Source of the DNA: an uncultured Clostridia bacterium
Lineage (GTDB): Bacteria > Bacillota > Clostridia > Oscillospirales > Acutalibacteraceae
Direction of reading: 5' to 3'
Assembly (NCBI GenBank): GCA_947585965.1
Contig: CANPXK010000008.1
Span: 1-56,819, forward strand
Length of the DNA: 56,819 nt
The position numbers and the translations under genes were made by a program. Within the stretch, counting starts at the first letter, position 1, and each line of letters begins with the position of its first letter. Under the pieces are notes generated by a model. The model worked only from the letters and a program-made list of their open reading frames with translations, had not been told where the DNA came from and did no database searches. Positions 18,251 through 28,083 of the stretch are shown here, piece after piece.

Positions 18251-19807
18251 TTATTTTGTTTCATGATATTCCTTTTCGGTATTGACATTCCATATATCGG
18301 CTTTGTCCTTTTTGCCGGACTTTATATTTCTTGCGGCAATAATCGCCGTAAGCATGGAATGATCCATATTGTTATAACGGTGCTGACCGTTTCTTCCGGT
18401 ACAGTAAAGATTATCAAATCCGTTCAGATATTCAATAAGCTTATCCATTTCGGAATATGTATCAAAATATGCCGGATATGCCTTCTTTACCTTTTCTCTG
18501 TGACTGTCTATAATATCATCGGAAGAAACAATTCCCATTTCTTCAAGCTCTTTAACGGCAAGAGAAATACATTCCTCTTCGCTCATATTCCAGAAATCGT
18601 CACCCTCCGTACAGAAAAACTCCAGACCAATCCATACGCTTTTCTCCGGATTTTCAACCATATACGGCGACCAGTTGTTGAATATCTGTATTCTTCCGAC
18701 TTTCACTCCCGGCTCCTGTACATATATCCAGCAATCCGGTACAATATTACCGAGAGTTTTAATATCCGTCTTATTTTCAAGATTAAGCTTTTTCACAAGC
18801 AGTCCTACCGTAACAAAATCTCTGTACGGCAGACCCTTTGCAATATCAACTATCTCCTTATCGGGTTTATCTCCGGTCATACCCTCTATCAGATCTTTAA
18901 CCGGCATTGACGATATGAATATATCTCCTTCAATTGTTTTTTCTCCGTCAGGAGTATCACATATCACAGATTTTATATTCCCGTTTTCGCATACAATATT
19001 TTTTACCGTATATCCTTTCAACAGCTTTGCACCTGATTTTACAGCCTTGTCAGCCGCAAGCTCCCAAAGCTGACCCGGTCCGTATTTCGGATACCAGAAT
19101 TGCTCTATAAGAGAGGTTTCCACATTCTTATTTTTGTTTTTTCCTCCGAATGCTTTTGAAAACATATCCTTAAGCACCGCACGTATCGACAGACCCTTTA
19201 CCCTCTGTGAGCCCCAGTCCGCGGATATATCCCTCGGGTGTCTTCCCCAGAGTTTTTCGGTATAACCCTCAAAAAACATACTATAGAGCTTTTTGCCGAA
19301 TCTGTTTATATAGAAATTTTCAAGAGAATCCTCCGGCTTTTTAAACATAGCGGATTTAAGATAACTGAATCCCGCCGCAACCGTTGTTGCAAAACCCATA
19401 TTCTTTATTGTTGAAGCCGACATCTTTACCGGGTAATCAAAAAATTTCTTGTTATAATAAATTCTTGATACTCTTGTACGTACAAGCATAACCTCGTCCT
19501 CTTTTTCCGGGTCGGGACCACCGTCCGAAAGAGGTTTTTCTCTGCCGAGAAGCTTATCATCAAAGGACGGCGCGCCCTGAATCGGCATAAGGTCGCTCCA
19601 CCATTTCATTATCTCATCATTTTTTGAGAAAAATCTATGTCCGCCTATATCCATTCTGTTGCCATGATATTTCACCGTCTGTGATATCCCGCCTATTGCC
19701 TGTGTACTTTCAAGTATGGTTACGTCAAAATCCGCTCCGTCCTTAAGAAGCTCATTGGCTGCTGTCAGACCGGCAGGTCCGGCACCTATAATTACTACCT
19801 TTTTCAA
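18251..19807 (-). CDS. FAD-dependent oxidoreductase, UDP-galactopyranose-mutase/protoporphyrinogen-oxidase-like
   Basis: Flavoprotein of 518 residues. The Rossmann motif [10 protein letters not shown] is at the N-terminus (GxGxxG about 8-13), with the amine-oxidase-type follow-up [14 protein letters not shown] and [12 protein letters not shown]. Near the C-terminus is [20 protein letters not shown], a flavin-contacting motif shared with UDP-galactopyranose-mutase-like enzymes. I place the start at the TTG at 19807, which has AAAGGTGA 4-11 bases upstream; an ATG ten codons earlier has no ribosome site. Neighbours are GtrA and a GT39-like transferase, so a role in envelope sugar modification is likely. 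The substrate cannot be read from sequence. Confidence 0.78.
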   Translation of the reverse strand: MKKVVIIGAGPAGLTAANELLKDGADFDVTILESTQAIGGISQTVKYHGNRMDIGGHRFFSKNDEIMKWWSDLMPIQGAPSFDDKLLGREKPLSDGGPDPEKEDEVMLVRTRVSRIYYNKKFFDYPVKMSASTIKNMGFATTVAAGFSYLKSAMFKKPEDSLENFYINRFGKKLYSMFFEGYTEKLWGRHPRDISADWGSQRVKGLSIRAVLKDMFSKAFGGKNKNKNVETSLIEQFWYPKYGPGQLWELAADKAVKSGAKLLKGYTVKNIVCENGNIKSVICDTPDGEKTIEGDIFISSMPVKDLIEGMTGDKPDKEIVDIAKGLPYRDFVTVGLLVKKLNLENKTDIKTLGNIVPDCWIYVQEPGVKVGRIQIFNNWSPYMVENPEKSVWIGLEFFCTEGDDFWNMSEEECISLAVKELEEMGIVSSDDIIDSHREKVKKAYPAYFDTYSEMDKLIEYLNGFDNLYCTGRNGQHRYNNMDHSMLTAIIAARNIKSGKKDKADIWNVNTEKEYHETK

Positions 19808-19892
19808 GATACATTCACCTTTCTGTAATAGTTTCAATATATAAAATTATACAACCTTAGGTTGTCATAAAAAATATAAATTGCAGAAGCAT

Positions 19893-20348
19893 TTATTTTT
19901 GATTTTCCTTTTTGTCCTTATTGAATAAAAGTAACTTTCTTGCAAAAAAATTCCAGAAAAAAGACAATGCCGTCGAAGCTATCTTTGCTATCATCTGATA
20001 AAGACTTGTTTTATCTGCAAGCAGCCACTCAAATACATATGTAACTCCGAGTGTTATCAGCAATCCGACAACTCCTATAGCGGCAAAGGAAAGAAATTCA
20101 ACCAATTTATTCTTTATTTTTGAATTATTGAATACCCAGTATGTACTTATGAAATAATTTACAATCAAACCTGCCACAAATGAAAGACCGTTACATAATA
20201 CGGCAAGCTGTTGTCCGAACACAAGATAGAACAAAACCGCCGAAAGTCCCCAGTCTACGACCGTAGCAAAACCTCCGACAAATATATACCTGAAAAACTG
20301 TATAAATGTATTATCGGTTTCCCCGACAAATAGTTTTTTTATTTTCAT
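19893..20348 (-). CDS. GtrA family membrane protein
   Basis: Protein of 151 residues with four hydrophobic segments and the family phrases FRYIFVGGFATVVDWGLSAVLFYL and YFISTYWVFNN. GtrA proteins are thought to flip polyprenyl-phosphate-linked sugars for transferases such as the GT39-like protein two genes downstream. First gene of the trio on this strand. Confidence 0.88.
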   Translation of the reverse strand: MKIKKLFVGETDNTFIQFFRYIFVGGFATVVDWGLSAVLFYLVFGQQLAVLCNGLSFVAGLIVNYFISTYWVFNNSKIKNKLVEFLSFAAIGVVGLLITLGVTYVFEWLLADKTSLYQMIAKIASTALSFFWNFFARKLLLFNKDKKENQK

Positions 20349-20442
20349 TTAATTATCCCCATATAAATATCATAAAAACATCAAAGCATAACACTACAAA
20401 TGATATTTTAAAACATATCAATCAAATTGTCAACAGACCGGC

Positions 20443-20478
20443 TAAAAAACAATACCCGACATATCGTACTATGTCGGG
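20443..20478 (-). terminator. Intrinsic terminator of metY
   Basis: On the minus strand CCCGACATA, a 6-nt loop and TATGTCGGG are followed within a few bases by TTTTTT. Confidence 0.85.
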
Positions 20479-20523
20479 AATCATTAAAAATATATGGAAG
20501 GAGACAAATATTTTAGTCAGTTA

Positions 20524-21816
20524 TCAGCCGAATACAGCCTTGAATGCCTGATCAAGATCTTCGATAATATCATCAATATGCTCCGTACCTATTGAAAGAC
20601 GTATCGTATTCTGCTTTATGCCCTGATCCTCAAGCTCCTCATCGGTAAGCTGGGAATGTGTTGTCGTTGCCGGATGTATAACAAGTGATTTTACATCTGC
20701 TACATTCGCAAGCAATGAAAATATTTTAAGACTGTCGATAAATTTATGTGCTTCAGACTGTCCGCCCTTGATTTCAAACGTAAATATACTTGCTCCGCCG
20801 TTCGGGAAATATCTCTCATAAAGTGCATGATCGGGATGATCAGGCAGCGAGGGATGATTAACCTTCTCAACATACGGACTTTTTGAAAGATATTCGATAA
20901 CCTTCTTTGTATTTTCCGCATGACGTTCAAGTCTGAGCGAAAGTGTTTCCGTTCCCTGAAGAAGCAGGAAAGCGGCAAACGGAGAAATTGTTGCACCCTC
21001 ATCTCTGAGAAGTATTGCACGGATATATGTTACAAAAGCAGCCGGACCAACAGCATCGGCAAAGGAAATTCCGTGGTAGCTCGGATTAGGTTCGGCAATG
21101 GGTGCATATTTACCGCTTGCCTTCCAATCAAATTTACCGCTGTCAACGATAACACCGCCGAGTGTTGTACCGTGACCGCCTATAAACTTAGTAGCGGAGT
21201 GAACAACAATATCTGCACCATGCTCTATGGGGCGGATAAGATAAGGTGTGCCGAAGGTATTATCAACAACAACAGGCAGACCATGCTTGTGGGCTATTTC
21301 GGAGATAGCGTCTATATCGGGAATATCGCTGTTCGGATTTCCCAAAGTTTCTATATAAACCGCCTTTGTATTATCCCGGATAGCACCCTCAAGCTCCTCA
21401 AGGTTATGTGCATCAACGAATGTAGTTTTTATACCAAATTGTGAAAGGGTATGTGCAAGGAGGTTATAGCTTCCTCCGTATATTGTCTTTTGTGCGACGA
21501 TATGGTCGCCTGCTTGTGCAAGTGCCTGTATTGTGTAAGTGATAGCGGCAGCACCGGATGCAACCGCAAGACCTGCAACACCGCCTTCGAGAGCAGCAAT
21601 TCTCTTTTCAAATACATCCTGTGTGGAATTCGTAAGTCTTCCGTAAATATTTCCGGCATCTCTGAGTCCGAAACGGTCGGCAGCGTGCTGAGAGTTACGG
21701 AAAACATAAGACGTTGTGGCATAAATCGGAACTGCCCTTGAATCGGTTGCGGGGTCGGGCTGTTCCTGTCCTACATGAAGCTGAAGTGTTTCAAATCTAT
21801 AATTATTTTCGCTCAT
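20524..21816 (-). CDS. metY: O-acetylhomoserine aminocarboxypropyltransferase (O-acetylhomoserine sulfhydrylase)
   Basis: PLP enzyme making homocysteine from O-acetylhomoserine and sulfide in methionine synthesis. It has 430 residues, the length of MetY rather than the shorter MetB/MetC. The cofactor lysine is K210 in VVHSATKFIGGHGT, with D185 in VVVDNTFGTP and YGRLTNSTQ near 58. Flanked by its own promoter and terminator, so monocistronic. No SAM riboswitch or T-box is visible in the leader. Confidence 0.94.
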   Translation of the reverse strand: MSENNYRFETLQLHVGQEQPDPATDSRAVPIYATTSYVFRNSQHAADRFGLRDAGNIYGRLTNSTQDVFEKRIAALEGGVAGLAVASGAAAITYTIQALAQAGDHIVAQKTIYGGSYNLLAHTLSQFGIKTTFVDAHNLEELEGAIRDNTKAVYIETLGNPNSDIPDIDAISEIAHKHGLPVVVDNTFGTPYLIRPIEHGADIVVHSATKFIGGHGTTLGGVIVDSGKFDWKASGKYAPIAEPNPSYHGISFADAVGPAAFVTYIRAILLRDEGATISPFAAFLLLQGTETLSLRLERHAENTKKVIEYLSKSPYVEKVNHPSLPDHPDHALYERYFPNGGASIFTFEIKGGQSEAHKFIDSLKIFSLLANVADVKSLVIHPATTTHSQLTDEELEDQGIKQNTIRLSIGTEHIDDIIEDLDQAFKAVFG

Positions 21817-21953
21817 AATAAAAACCTCTCATTAATAAAAAATTTCAGTAAGATCATATATCATTAACAACAGCACATTCGTCCATTCCTGTAGTTATGT
21901 CTTATTTCTTTCAGAAGAATTCTCATAAAACAGACCCCCCTAAATATCTTATA

Positions 21954-22007
21954 ATACCTATTTATTTGGTATGCATTGATTATATCATCTATGATACCGT
22001 ATGTCAA
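21954..22007 (-). promoter_or_regulatory. metY promoter with palindromic operator candidate
   Basis: On the minus strand TTGACA (22007-22002), a 17-bp spacer and TATAAT (21984-21979) form a near-ideal sigma-A promoter. Just downstream, at about +1, is ATACC-N9-GGTAT (21954-21972), and GGTAT half sites recur in the spacer. The arrangement suggests repression by a dimeric regulator; an Rrf2-type sulfur regulator such as CymR is possible but unproven. Confidence 0.7.
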
Positions 22008-22027
22008 TAATTTTTTTTAAAAATTTA

Positions 22028-22060
22028 TAAAAAAATGGCAGTGCATAAAAAACACCGCCA
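22028..22060 (-). terminator. Intrinsic terminator of the carboxypeptidase gene
   Basis: On the minus strand GGCGGTG pairs with CACTGCC around a T/A-rich loop, followed by a run of seven T. Confidence 0.8.
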
Positions 22061-22108
22061 ATTATCAAAAATTTATATCAAAATAAACTATCATAATACA
22101 GTATAATT

Positions 22109-23446
22109 TTAGAATTTTCTGTATTTTTTGACAGGTCTTTGATTTTTTTTGTTTCTTTTATAAATTGCTATTATTATGAAATATATAAGCAGTAAAATGG
22201 CAACAATAATGATAATAAGAATAAACCATTTTGAAGTGAAAATTATCTTTAATCCGTTAAATGCGGTAAGAAGCTCGCTGCGATCAACCGACTCCCCTGC
22301 AAGAAGATCTATGGTTGCAAGCTTCTGATTTGCATAACTTAACGTAACTGTGCCGATTTTATCACCCTCCTTGACGGGTGCATCTATACTGTCCGGTATA
22401 TCAAAAATTCTGTCAATACTTTCAACGGAAACATCATCAGGCATGATGGTTGAATATCCCTCCGACGGCGTCAGACGGATTTTGTCCTTGTTCCATGCGT
22501 AATTGATATTTATCTCCTTTACAAGCTCGTTTTTGTCAAGTATTGTCTTAATAGAAAGATTATCAAATGCCCAATCATATAAATTGGCAGAATCAATCAT
22601 CGCTCCGTTGTCATAATACTCACCGTTTTTATCCTCATATGGTGCACCGTATGCAACACAAAGATATGTATATCCGTCCTTTGATGCCGTTGAAACAAGA
22701 CAATATCCGGAATCGTTCCCCGTCGAACCTGTCTTTATTCCCGATGCATAGGGATAATAGTAATCCCCGCCCCTGTATTCGTCAATCATATAATTAGTCG
22801 TGACAAGATATCTGTCGTCACCAAGACAATCGGAGGTTACGGTATTCGTTATCTCTGTAAACTTCGGCAGCGTAAGAGCATATTTCGTTATTTTCGCCAT
22901 ATCTGCAACAGTAGTATAATGATTCGGATCATTAAGACCGTGGGGGTTTTCAAAATGAGTACCTGTGCATCCGAGCTCCTTGGCTTTTTCATTCATCATA
23001 TCTACGAATTTCGATATATCCCCGCCGCCGATATAATCCGCAAGAATAAGTGCCGCATCATTTCCCGACGGAATCATAAGACAATTCAGAAGCTGAGTAA
23101 TGCTAAGCTTTTCGTTTTCTTCAAGACCTGCAACCGAACTTCCTGTTCCGTCAAGCAAATGTAATACTTCACCTTTTACCGTAACATAGGTATTATCAAA
23201 ATCATTTACCTTTTCCGCCGTTATTATATAAGTCATTATCTTTGTCGTGGATGCGGGAAAACGCCTTGCATACGGTTCCTTTGAAAATACTACGGTCCCG
23301 GTATCAAGATTTTCAAGATAAACAGACTTGCAGCTAAGCTCTATATCCGCATTAAACTCGGCAGCATCCGCACTCTGCTGCGGTACTATCATCAATGCTG
23401 ACAAAAAAACGACGACAGCCGTCAAAAATGTCATGGTTTTTTTCAT
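22109..23446 (-). CDS. D-alanyl-D-alanine carboxypeptidase (DacF/PBP5 family)
   Basis: Penicillin-binding protein trimming the terminal D-Ala of peptidoglycan stem peptides. It has 445 residues: signal peptide (about 1-28), catalytic S66xxK69 (STTK), SGN at 127-129 and KTG at 238-240, in the right order and spacing. A PBP5-type C-terminal domain follows, then a C-terminal membrane helix (about 406-428) with a basic tail. Acts outside the membrane. The gene is transcribed alone, divergent from the metallophosphoesterase. Confidence 0.93.
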   Translation of the reverse strand: MKKTMTFLTAVVVFLSALMIVPQQSADAAEFNADIELSCKSVYLENLDTGTVVFSKEPYARRFPASTTKIMTYIITAEKVNDFDNTYVTVKGEVLHLLDGTGSSVAGLEENEKLSITQLLNCLMIPSGNDAALILADYIGGGDISKFVDMMNEKAKELGCTGTHFENPHGLNDPNHYTTVADMAKITKYALTLPKFTEITNTVTSDCLGDDRYLVTTNYMIDEYRGGDYYYPYASGIKTGSTGNDSGYCLVSTASKDGYTYLCVAYGAPYEDKNGEYYDNGAMIDSANLYDWAFDNLSIKTILDKNELVKEININYAWNKDKIRLTPSEGYSTIMPDDVSVESIDRIFDIPDSIDAPVKEGDKIGTVTLSYANQKLATIDLLAGESVDRSELLTAFNGLKIIFTSKWFILIIIIVAILLLIYFIIIAIYKRNKKNQRPVKKYRKF

Positions 23447-23754
23447 AGAAAAATGTCAACTCCTGTGATATAATTAATTTTGGTGGAGAAATCAGTTTTC
23501 TCGGTCACAAAATAATATAACCGACCGGAAAAATACAACCATATATATTTTACATTATTTTCGGATAAAACACAAATACAATTCTGCTAAAATTCAGACG
23601 GAATATCAATATAAATATGGTAATAACAACTGCAATACTTAATCCGACAACGCTTAATACTTACGGTAATAAACACTGTCCGATTCAGTATTATTCCGAT
23701 AAATAAATTAAAAGGATTTTTCAGATTAAATTAATACATCAGGAGGAATCATCA
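23447..23754. other. Divergent intergenic region
   Basis: About 308 bp between the divergent carboxypeptidase and metallophosphoesterase genes. AT-rich and without an open frame or a strong hairpin. It must hold promoters for both directions, but I see no clean -35/-10 pair. Confidence 0.5.
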
Positions 23755-24417
23755 ATGGTTCTTGTCACAGGGGACACTCATGGAGAATATGAGCGGTTTG
23801 AAAATAAAAAGCTGAAAAAGCTGACTGAAAACGATTGCTTTATTATCTGCGGGGACTTCGGATTTATATGGAATAATTCAAAAAATGAAAAAGGTAACCT
23901 CAAAAAGATTTGCGAAAAAAAATATAAGACGCTCTTTGTCGAGGGTACTCATGAAAATTTTTCTCTTTTAGCTACCTACCCCGTTGTTGAAATTTACGGA
24001 GGACGTGCAAGAAGAATAGGCGGAAATTTATATCAGCTTCTCCGGGGGGAAATTTATAAAATAGACGGAAAAAGCTTTTTTACCTTTGGCGGAGGCGACA
24101 GCACAGATAAGGAACTGCGGCGTGAAAACGGAACGTGGTGGAAAGAAGAGCTTCCGTCAATGATAGAAATGCAATATGCGGTCCAGAATCTCGATAAGGC
24201 GGACAGAAAGGTTGATTATGTCATAACGCATGAGCCTTCACTGACAGATATGGCTCATGTAAACCGCACCTGCCGTGTTAATCCGCTTTCGACATTTTTT
24301 GACGAGCTTGAACATAATATAATTTATAAGAAATGGTATTTCGGAAGCCTGCATATAAACAAAAAGCTGAGTAAAAACGCACATTGTCTTTTTACCGATA
24401 TAGTAAGAATAGTATAA
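23755..24417 (+). CDS. Calcineurin-like metallophosphoesterase family protein with altered metal-ligand motifs
   Basis: Protein of 220 residues with an AGGAGG ribosome site. It follows the metallophosphoesterase plan: GDTHG (6-10), CGDFGF (33-37), ITHEP (157-161). The usual GNHE motif reads GTHE (64-67) and the usual GHxH motif reads GSLH (197-200), so two expected metal-ligand positions (Asn and one His) are replaced by T65 and S198. It is either catalytically altered or inactive. Substrate unknown. It stands alone upstream of ychF. Confidence 0.8.
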   Translation: MVLVTGDTHGEYERFENKKLKKLTENDCFIICGDFGFIWNNSKNEKGNLKKICEKKYKTLFVEGTHENFSLLATYPVVEIYGGRARRIGGNLYQLLRGEIYKIDGKSFFTFGGGDSTDKELRRENGTWWKEELPSMIEMQYAVQNLDKADRKVDYVITHEPSLTDMAHVNRTCRVNPLSTFFDELEHNIIYKKWYFGSLHINKKLSKNAHCLFTDIVRIV

Positions 24418-24491
24418 GTCAGGACTCTTGTATAATAGGAAAAAATGTGTTATTATCTAATACAGACAAATAATCAGAAAGGAATGTAATC

Positions 24492-25589
24492 ATGAAATTA
24501 GGAATAGTAGGTCTGCCGAATGTCGGCAAAAGCACGCTTTTCAACGCTATAACAAATGCGGGGGCACAGTCTGCAAATTATCCGTTCTGTACGATAGAGC
24601 CGAACGTGGGAGTTGTAGCAGTCCCGGATAAAAGACTTGATGAGCTTGCCAAAATGTATGAACCGGAAAAATACACACCCGCTGCCATAGAATTTGTTGA
24701 TATTGCGGGTCTTGTTAAGGGTGCGTCAAGGGGAGAAGGACTCGGAAACAAATTTCTTTCAAATATACGTGAGGTTGATGCTATTGTTCATGTTGTACGC
24801 TGCTTTGAAAATGATGATATAATTCACGTTGATGGAAGTATTGATCCTAAAAGAGATATTGAAACGATCAATGTTGAACTTATTCTTTCGGACATTGAGG
24901 TGCTTGACAGAAGAATTGATAAAACCCGGAAGCTCATAAAGGGCGATAAAAAATATCAGGATGATCTTAACTTTTTTGAGCGAGTTAAAGAGTCGCTTGA
25001 TGAAGGTAAGCCTGCACGTTCCGTAGAATGTACACCCGAGGAGGCTGAACTTCTTTCTACTGTGTCATTGCTCACAAATAAACCGGTAATATATGCCGCA
25101 AACCTCAGCGACAGCGATTTCAAAAACGGCTCGGCAGACGGCAATCCCTTTTATGATGTTGTAAAGCAGATAGCGGAATCTGAAAACGCGGCTGTTCTCC
25201 CTATATGTGCCGAGATAGAAGCTGAAATATCGGGTATGGAAAATGATGAAAAGGAACTCTTTCTTTCCGAAATGGGACTTGAACAGTCAGGACTTGACAG
25301 ACTCATAAATGCCTGCTATGATCTTCTCGGGCTGATATCATACCTCACAGCCGGCAAGCAGGAGGTAAGGGCATGGACGATAACAAAGGGTACAAAAGCT
25401 CCTCAGGCTGCGGGAAAGATACATACCGATTTTGAAAGAGGCTTTATCCGTGCCGAAGTTGTTTCCTATGACGAGCTTATGGAATGTGGTTCAATGGCAA
25501 ATGCAAAGGAAAAGGGTCTTATACGCTCCGAAGGAAAGGATTATGTAATGAAGGACGGAGATATTGTACTGTTCAGATTTAATGTGTGA
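24492..25589 (+). CDS. ychF: Redox-regulated ATPase YchF (OLA1-type Obg-family P-loop protein)
   Basis: Ribosome-associated ATPase of 365 residues, the usual length. G1 is GLPNVGKST near the N-terminus, G3 is VDIAGLVKGAS, and the G4 position reads NLSD instead of NKxD, as expected for ATP rather than GTP preference. The C-terminal TGS domain includes KIHTDFERGFIRAEV. Own ribosome site (AAAGGAATG) and a strong terminator after it. Confidence 0.96.
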   Translation: MKLGIVGLPNVGKSTLFNAITNAGAQSANYPFCTIEPNVGVVAVPDKRLDELAKMYEPEKYTPAAIEFVDIAGLVKGASRGEGLGNKFLSNIREVDAIVHVVRCFENDDIIHVDGSIDPKRDIETINVELILSDIEVLDRRIDKTRKLIKGDKKYQDDLNFFERVKESLDEGKPARSVECTPEEAELLSTVSLLTNKPVIYAANLSDSDFKNGSADGNPFYDVVKQIAESENAAVLPICAEIEAEISGMENDEKELFLSEMGLEQSGLDRLINACYDLLGLISYLTAGKQEVRAWTITKGTKAPQAAGKIHTDFERGFIRAEVVSYDELMECGSMANAKEKGLIRSEGKDYVMKDGDIVLFRFNV

Positions 25590-25594
25590 TATAC

Positions 25595-25625
25595 TCCCCC
25601 GCCTGTGCAAAGGCGGGGGAATTTC
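25595..25625 (+). terminator. Intrinsic terminator of ychF
   Basis: TCCCCCGCC and GGCGGGGGA arms around an 8-nt loop, followed by ATTTCT. Very stable stem directly after the ychF stop codon. Confidence 0.88.
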
Positions 25626-25651
25626 TATCCGTGTCAGGTTAAATTCTTATG

Positions 25652-25924
25652 TTACAAATCGTATTGTCCGGATATAAAGTCCTCCACAATATCAATAAGA
25701 TGGACAGGGCATATATTTTCATTGCACATAAGTCTGCATAGCCTGTCTACTGATTCAAAATCATCGGAAATATCTTCAACGCTGCTGAACTCACTGCCAT
25801 CCTCATTATAGATCCTGATTCCGTAAACCGCTGTATATCCATATTCCTCAATAAATACAGAACTTTTTATTAACTTATAGTTGTACTCATTATTTCTGTA
25901 TGTAAATACACCGGCAGATAACAT
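25652..25924 (-). CDS. Small DUF6514-like protein
   Basis: Protein of 90 residues. The phrases YGYTAVYGIRIYNEDG, EDISDDFESVDRLCRLMCNENICPVHLIDIVEDFI match my recollection of the small clostridial DUF6514 family, whose function is unknown. Ribosome site GAGGAGAG lies upstream. Cytoplasmic, without membrane segments. Confidence 0.7.
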   Translation of the reverse strand: MLSAGVFTYRNNEYNYKLIKSSVFIEEYGYTAVYGIRIYNEDGSEFSSVEDISDDFESVDRLCRLMCNENICPVHLIDIVEDFISGQYDL

Positions 25925-26013
25925 TGATATCTCTCCTCGACCCGCATAATTTTTTCTGCGAGAACATTATACAATAAACCCGACTAATCTTTCAATATAA
26001 CAAAAGTTGATAT

Positions 26014-27255
26014 TTAGAGGTGATATAGTTTCCTTATTATTTCTATTTTATTTTTAACGCCGAGCTTTTTGTAACAGTGGAATAATTCCCTTTTTGTAGT
26101 ACCTTCGGTTATATTGAGTGCCTCGCTTATATGTCTGTTATTTAATCCTTCCGCCGCAAGCCTTAATACATTTGTTTCTCTCGGAGTAAGTCCGTCAAAG
26201 ACACTTGAATCTATAATATCCCTGTTTTCAGTCAATATAACAAATACAAATATCCTGACTGCAACACCACCCTCAACTACCGGTACTGCACCCATAATAT
26301 AATAAGTTTTTTCACCATTATCATTATAAGATGAAATTTTTCCGAAGTTTGAAATTTTTTCATTAATTGCACTGCGAAAGGGATATGCATTTATTAAAGC
26401 TTCTCTGTTTATCTTACCTTCCTTTATCAATCCGGCGAGATATGGGTTTATATCTTCAAAATACATATCATTATGAGTATTACAACTTATTATACCGCTT
26501 CCTATAATATTATTTTGAAAAAACTCGTCGGTTTTTGTTTCAAATTTTTTGCCGCGTCCGTTTAAATCGTAAAGACCTATTTCAACAACCGCCGCATTAC
26601 AATCATTCCTACACACAGGTTTTGAATTTATACTGAGTATTTCCCTTTTACCGTCCGGTAATGTAAAAACATCATAATTTTTTATTTTTCTTCTCTCGTT
26701 TATGCAGAGCTTTATGGTTTCCGGAATATTTTCGGTTTTCTCGTCAATATATTTCCCTACAGCAACGCCGAAAATCTTTTCTATAACACTATCGCTGCAA
26801 AATTCAACAAAATATCCATTTTTCTTTTTGCTGATTATAATTATACCCTGATTTTTATTTTCCTCGCTGTCATGGGTTATCTCTACGGACGTATGTTTAT
26901 TGTCAGAAACAACAATATGACCTTCAAATTTCATTGAAGAATAATTCACAGATATATTCACTCCCCATAATAAATCAGCACAATTTGAAAATTTCTCAAC
27001 ATACTTCAGATTGAATTTATGTCCCCTATAGCTTTCAAAATAATATTTTATTCTTTTGTATTCCATATACTCCAGAATATCCCTTATATCCGAGCCTATA
27101 TCCTTTTCTTTGCAGCAACAGAGCTTAAGATAGGTTTCGTCCGCTTGTTTCAATATAATTCTCCCGTCATAACTACTGCAAAATGCAGCCGAAAATTTTT
27201 CCGGCTGCCGTATCAGGATATTATTGTTCGTTCTCTTAATTTTTTCCCGTTTCAT
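26014..27255 (-). CDS. LuxR-type (GerE) helix-turn-helix transcriptional regulator with PAS-like sensor region
   Basis: Regulator of 413 residues from the ATG at 27255, 9 bases after GGAG; an in-frame TTG overlaps that ribosome site. The C-terminal 60 residues are a LuxR/GerE domain (GLTPRETNVLRLAAEGLNNR, ISEALNITEGTTKRELFHCYKKLGV). The N-terminal 340 residues show no clear named domain. Phrases such as DETYLKLCCCKEKDIGSDIRDI and YFEDINPYLAGLIKEGKIN look like tandem PAS folds. Located between the YhhQ-type transporter and the DUF6514-like gene; targets unknown. Confidence 0.8.
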   Translation of the reverse strand: MKREKIKRTNNNILIRQPEKFSAAFCSSYDGRIILKQADETYLKLCCCKEKDIGSDIRDILEYMEYKRIKYYFESYRGHKFNLKYVEKFSNCADLLWGVNISVNYSSMKFEGHIVVSDNKHTSVEITHDSEENKNQGIIIISKKKNGYFVEFCSDSVIEKIFGVAVGKYIDEKTENIPETIKLCINERRKIKNYDVFTLPDGKREILSINSKPVCRNDCNAAVVEIGLYDLNGRGKKFETKTDEFFQNNIIGSGIISCNTHNDMYFEDINPYLAGLIKEGKINREALINAYPFRSAINEKISNFGKISSYNDNGEKTYYIMGAVPVVEGGVAVRIFVFVILTENRDIIDSSVFDGLTPRETNVLRLAAEGLNNRHISEALNITEGTTKRELFHCYKKLGVKNKIEIIRKLYHL

Positions 27256-27351
27256 AGTGCTCAACTCCAAATATAAATCTCTTTATTTTGAAAGCAGCAC
27301 GTTTATGTTGATCCTTATTTTGATTATAACAGTATGTATGTTACTTCTGTG

Positions 27352-28083
27352 TTATTTTTTTGACTTTGTTTTTCGGGATTCCCCTATTTTTCTTGCGAGA
27401 TAAACTACGGGAGTATCACAAAGACTCGTCACTACAAATATTACATAGCTTGAAACCATAATACTTATAAGAGTCTGAAAATCGTATGTCCCTATGAATG
27501 CAAGCAGTGTAAACAATGCGGTATTAAGGATCTGTGAAATGAGTGTAGAGCCGTTATTTCTGAGCCACAGAAATTTCTTCCTGTTTCCGCTCAGCTTTTC
27601 CGTTAGCTTCCACCATGCGTGATAAAGCTGAACATCCATAAATTGAGATACCGCATAGACAATAAGCGAGGAAAACATCATCCTCGGTGTATTTGAAAAT
27701 ACCTCCCTTATGGACGGCATAATAAAATCCGATTCAGACGGTATATACAGCATCCAGCTTTGTGTAATGACTACAAAAAACAATGATGAAAATATTCCGA
27801 GAATTACCGCCCTGTTTGCATCTTTTTTGCTTTCATTTTCACTTAGTATATCCGTTATAAGGAATGTAACCGCAAAAAGGACATTTCCGAGTGTCTGTTC
27901 CATACCGAAAGCATTTATCATTATAAGACATTCAATATTGGCCGTGATTGTAGCTATAATTGTTATCGCATAAAGACCGTATTTTCCGAAAAATTTATAA
28001 GCGGGAAGAACCGAGCCGAATATTACAACAAGCGATAATATCAGAAGTATTTCATTTGTATATGTTCCGAAAATAAAATTCAT
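27352..28083 (-). CDS. YhhQ/QPTR-family queuosine precursor transporter
   Basis: Integral membrane protein of 243 residues with about six helices. The family pattern is present in LFAVTFLITDILSENESKKDANRAV and FMDVQLYHAWWKLTEKLSGNRKKFLWLRNNGSTLISQILNTALF. The family imports queuine or its precursors for the queuosine tRNA modification. The start ATG overlaps the stop of the upstream radical SAM gene by 4 bp, so the two are translationally coupled and probably serve one pathway. Confidence 0.9.
   Translation of the reverse strand: MNFIFGTYTNEILLILSLVVIFGSVLPAYKFFGKYGLYAITIIATITANIECLIMINAFGMEQTLGNVLFAVTFLITDILSENESKKDANRAVILGIFSSLFFVVITQSWMLYIPSESDFIMPSIREVFSNTPRMMFSSLIVYAVSQFMDVQLYHAWWKLTEKLSGNRKKFLWLRNNGSTLISQILNTALFTLLAFIGTYDFQTLISIMVSSYVIFVVTSLCDTPVVYLARKIGESRKTKSKK

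Noticed and set aside
21817-22108. SAM riboswitch upstream of metY
   Set aside because: The start site implied by the promoter leaves about 150 nt without the conserved SAM-I stems or a terminator T run before the gene.
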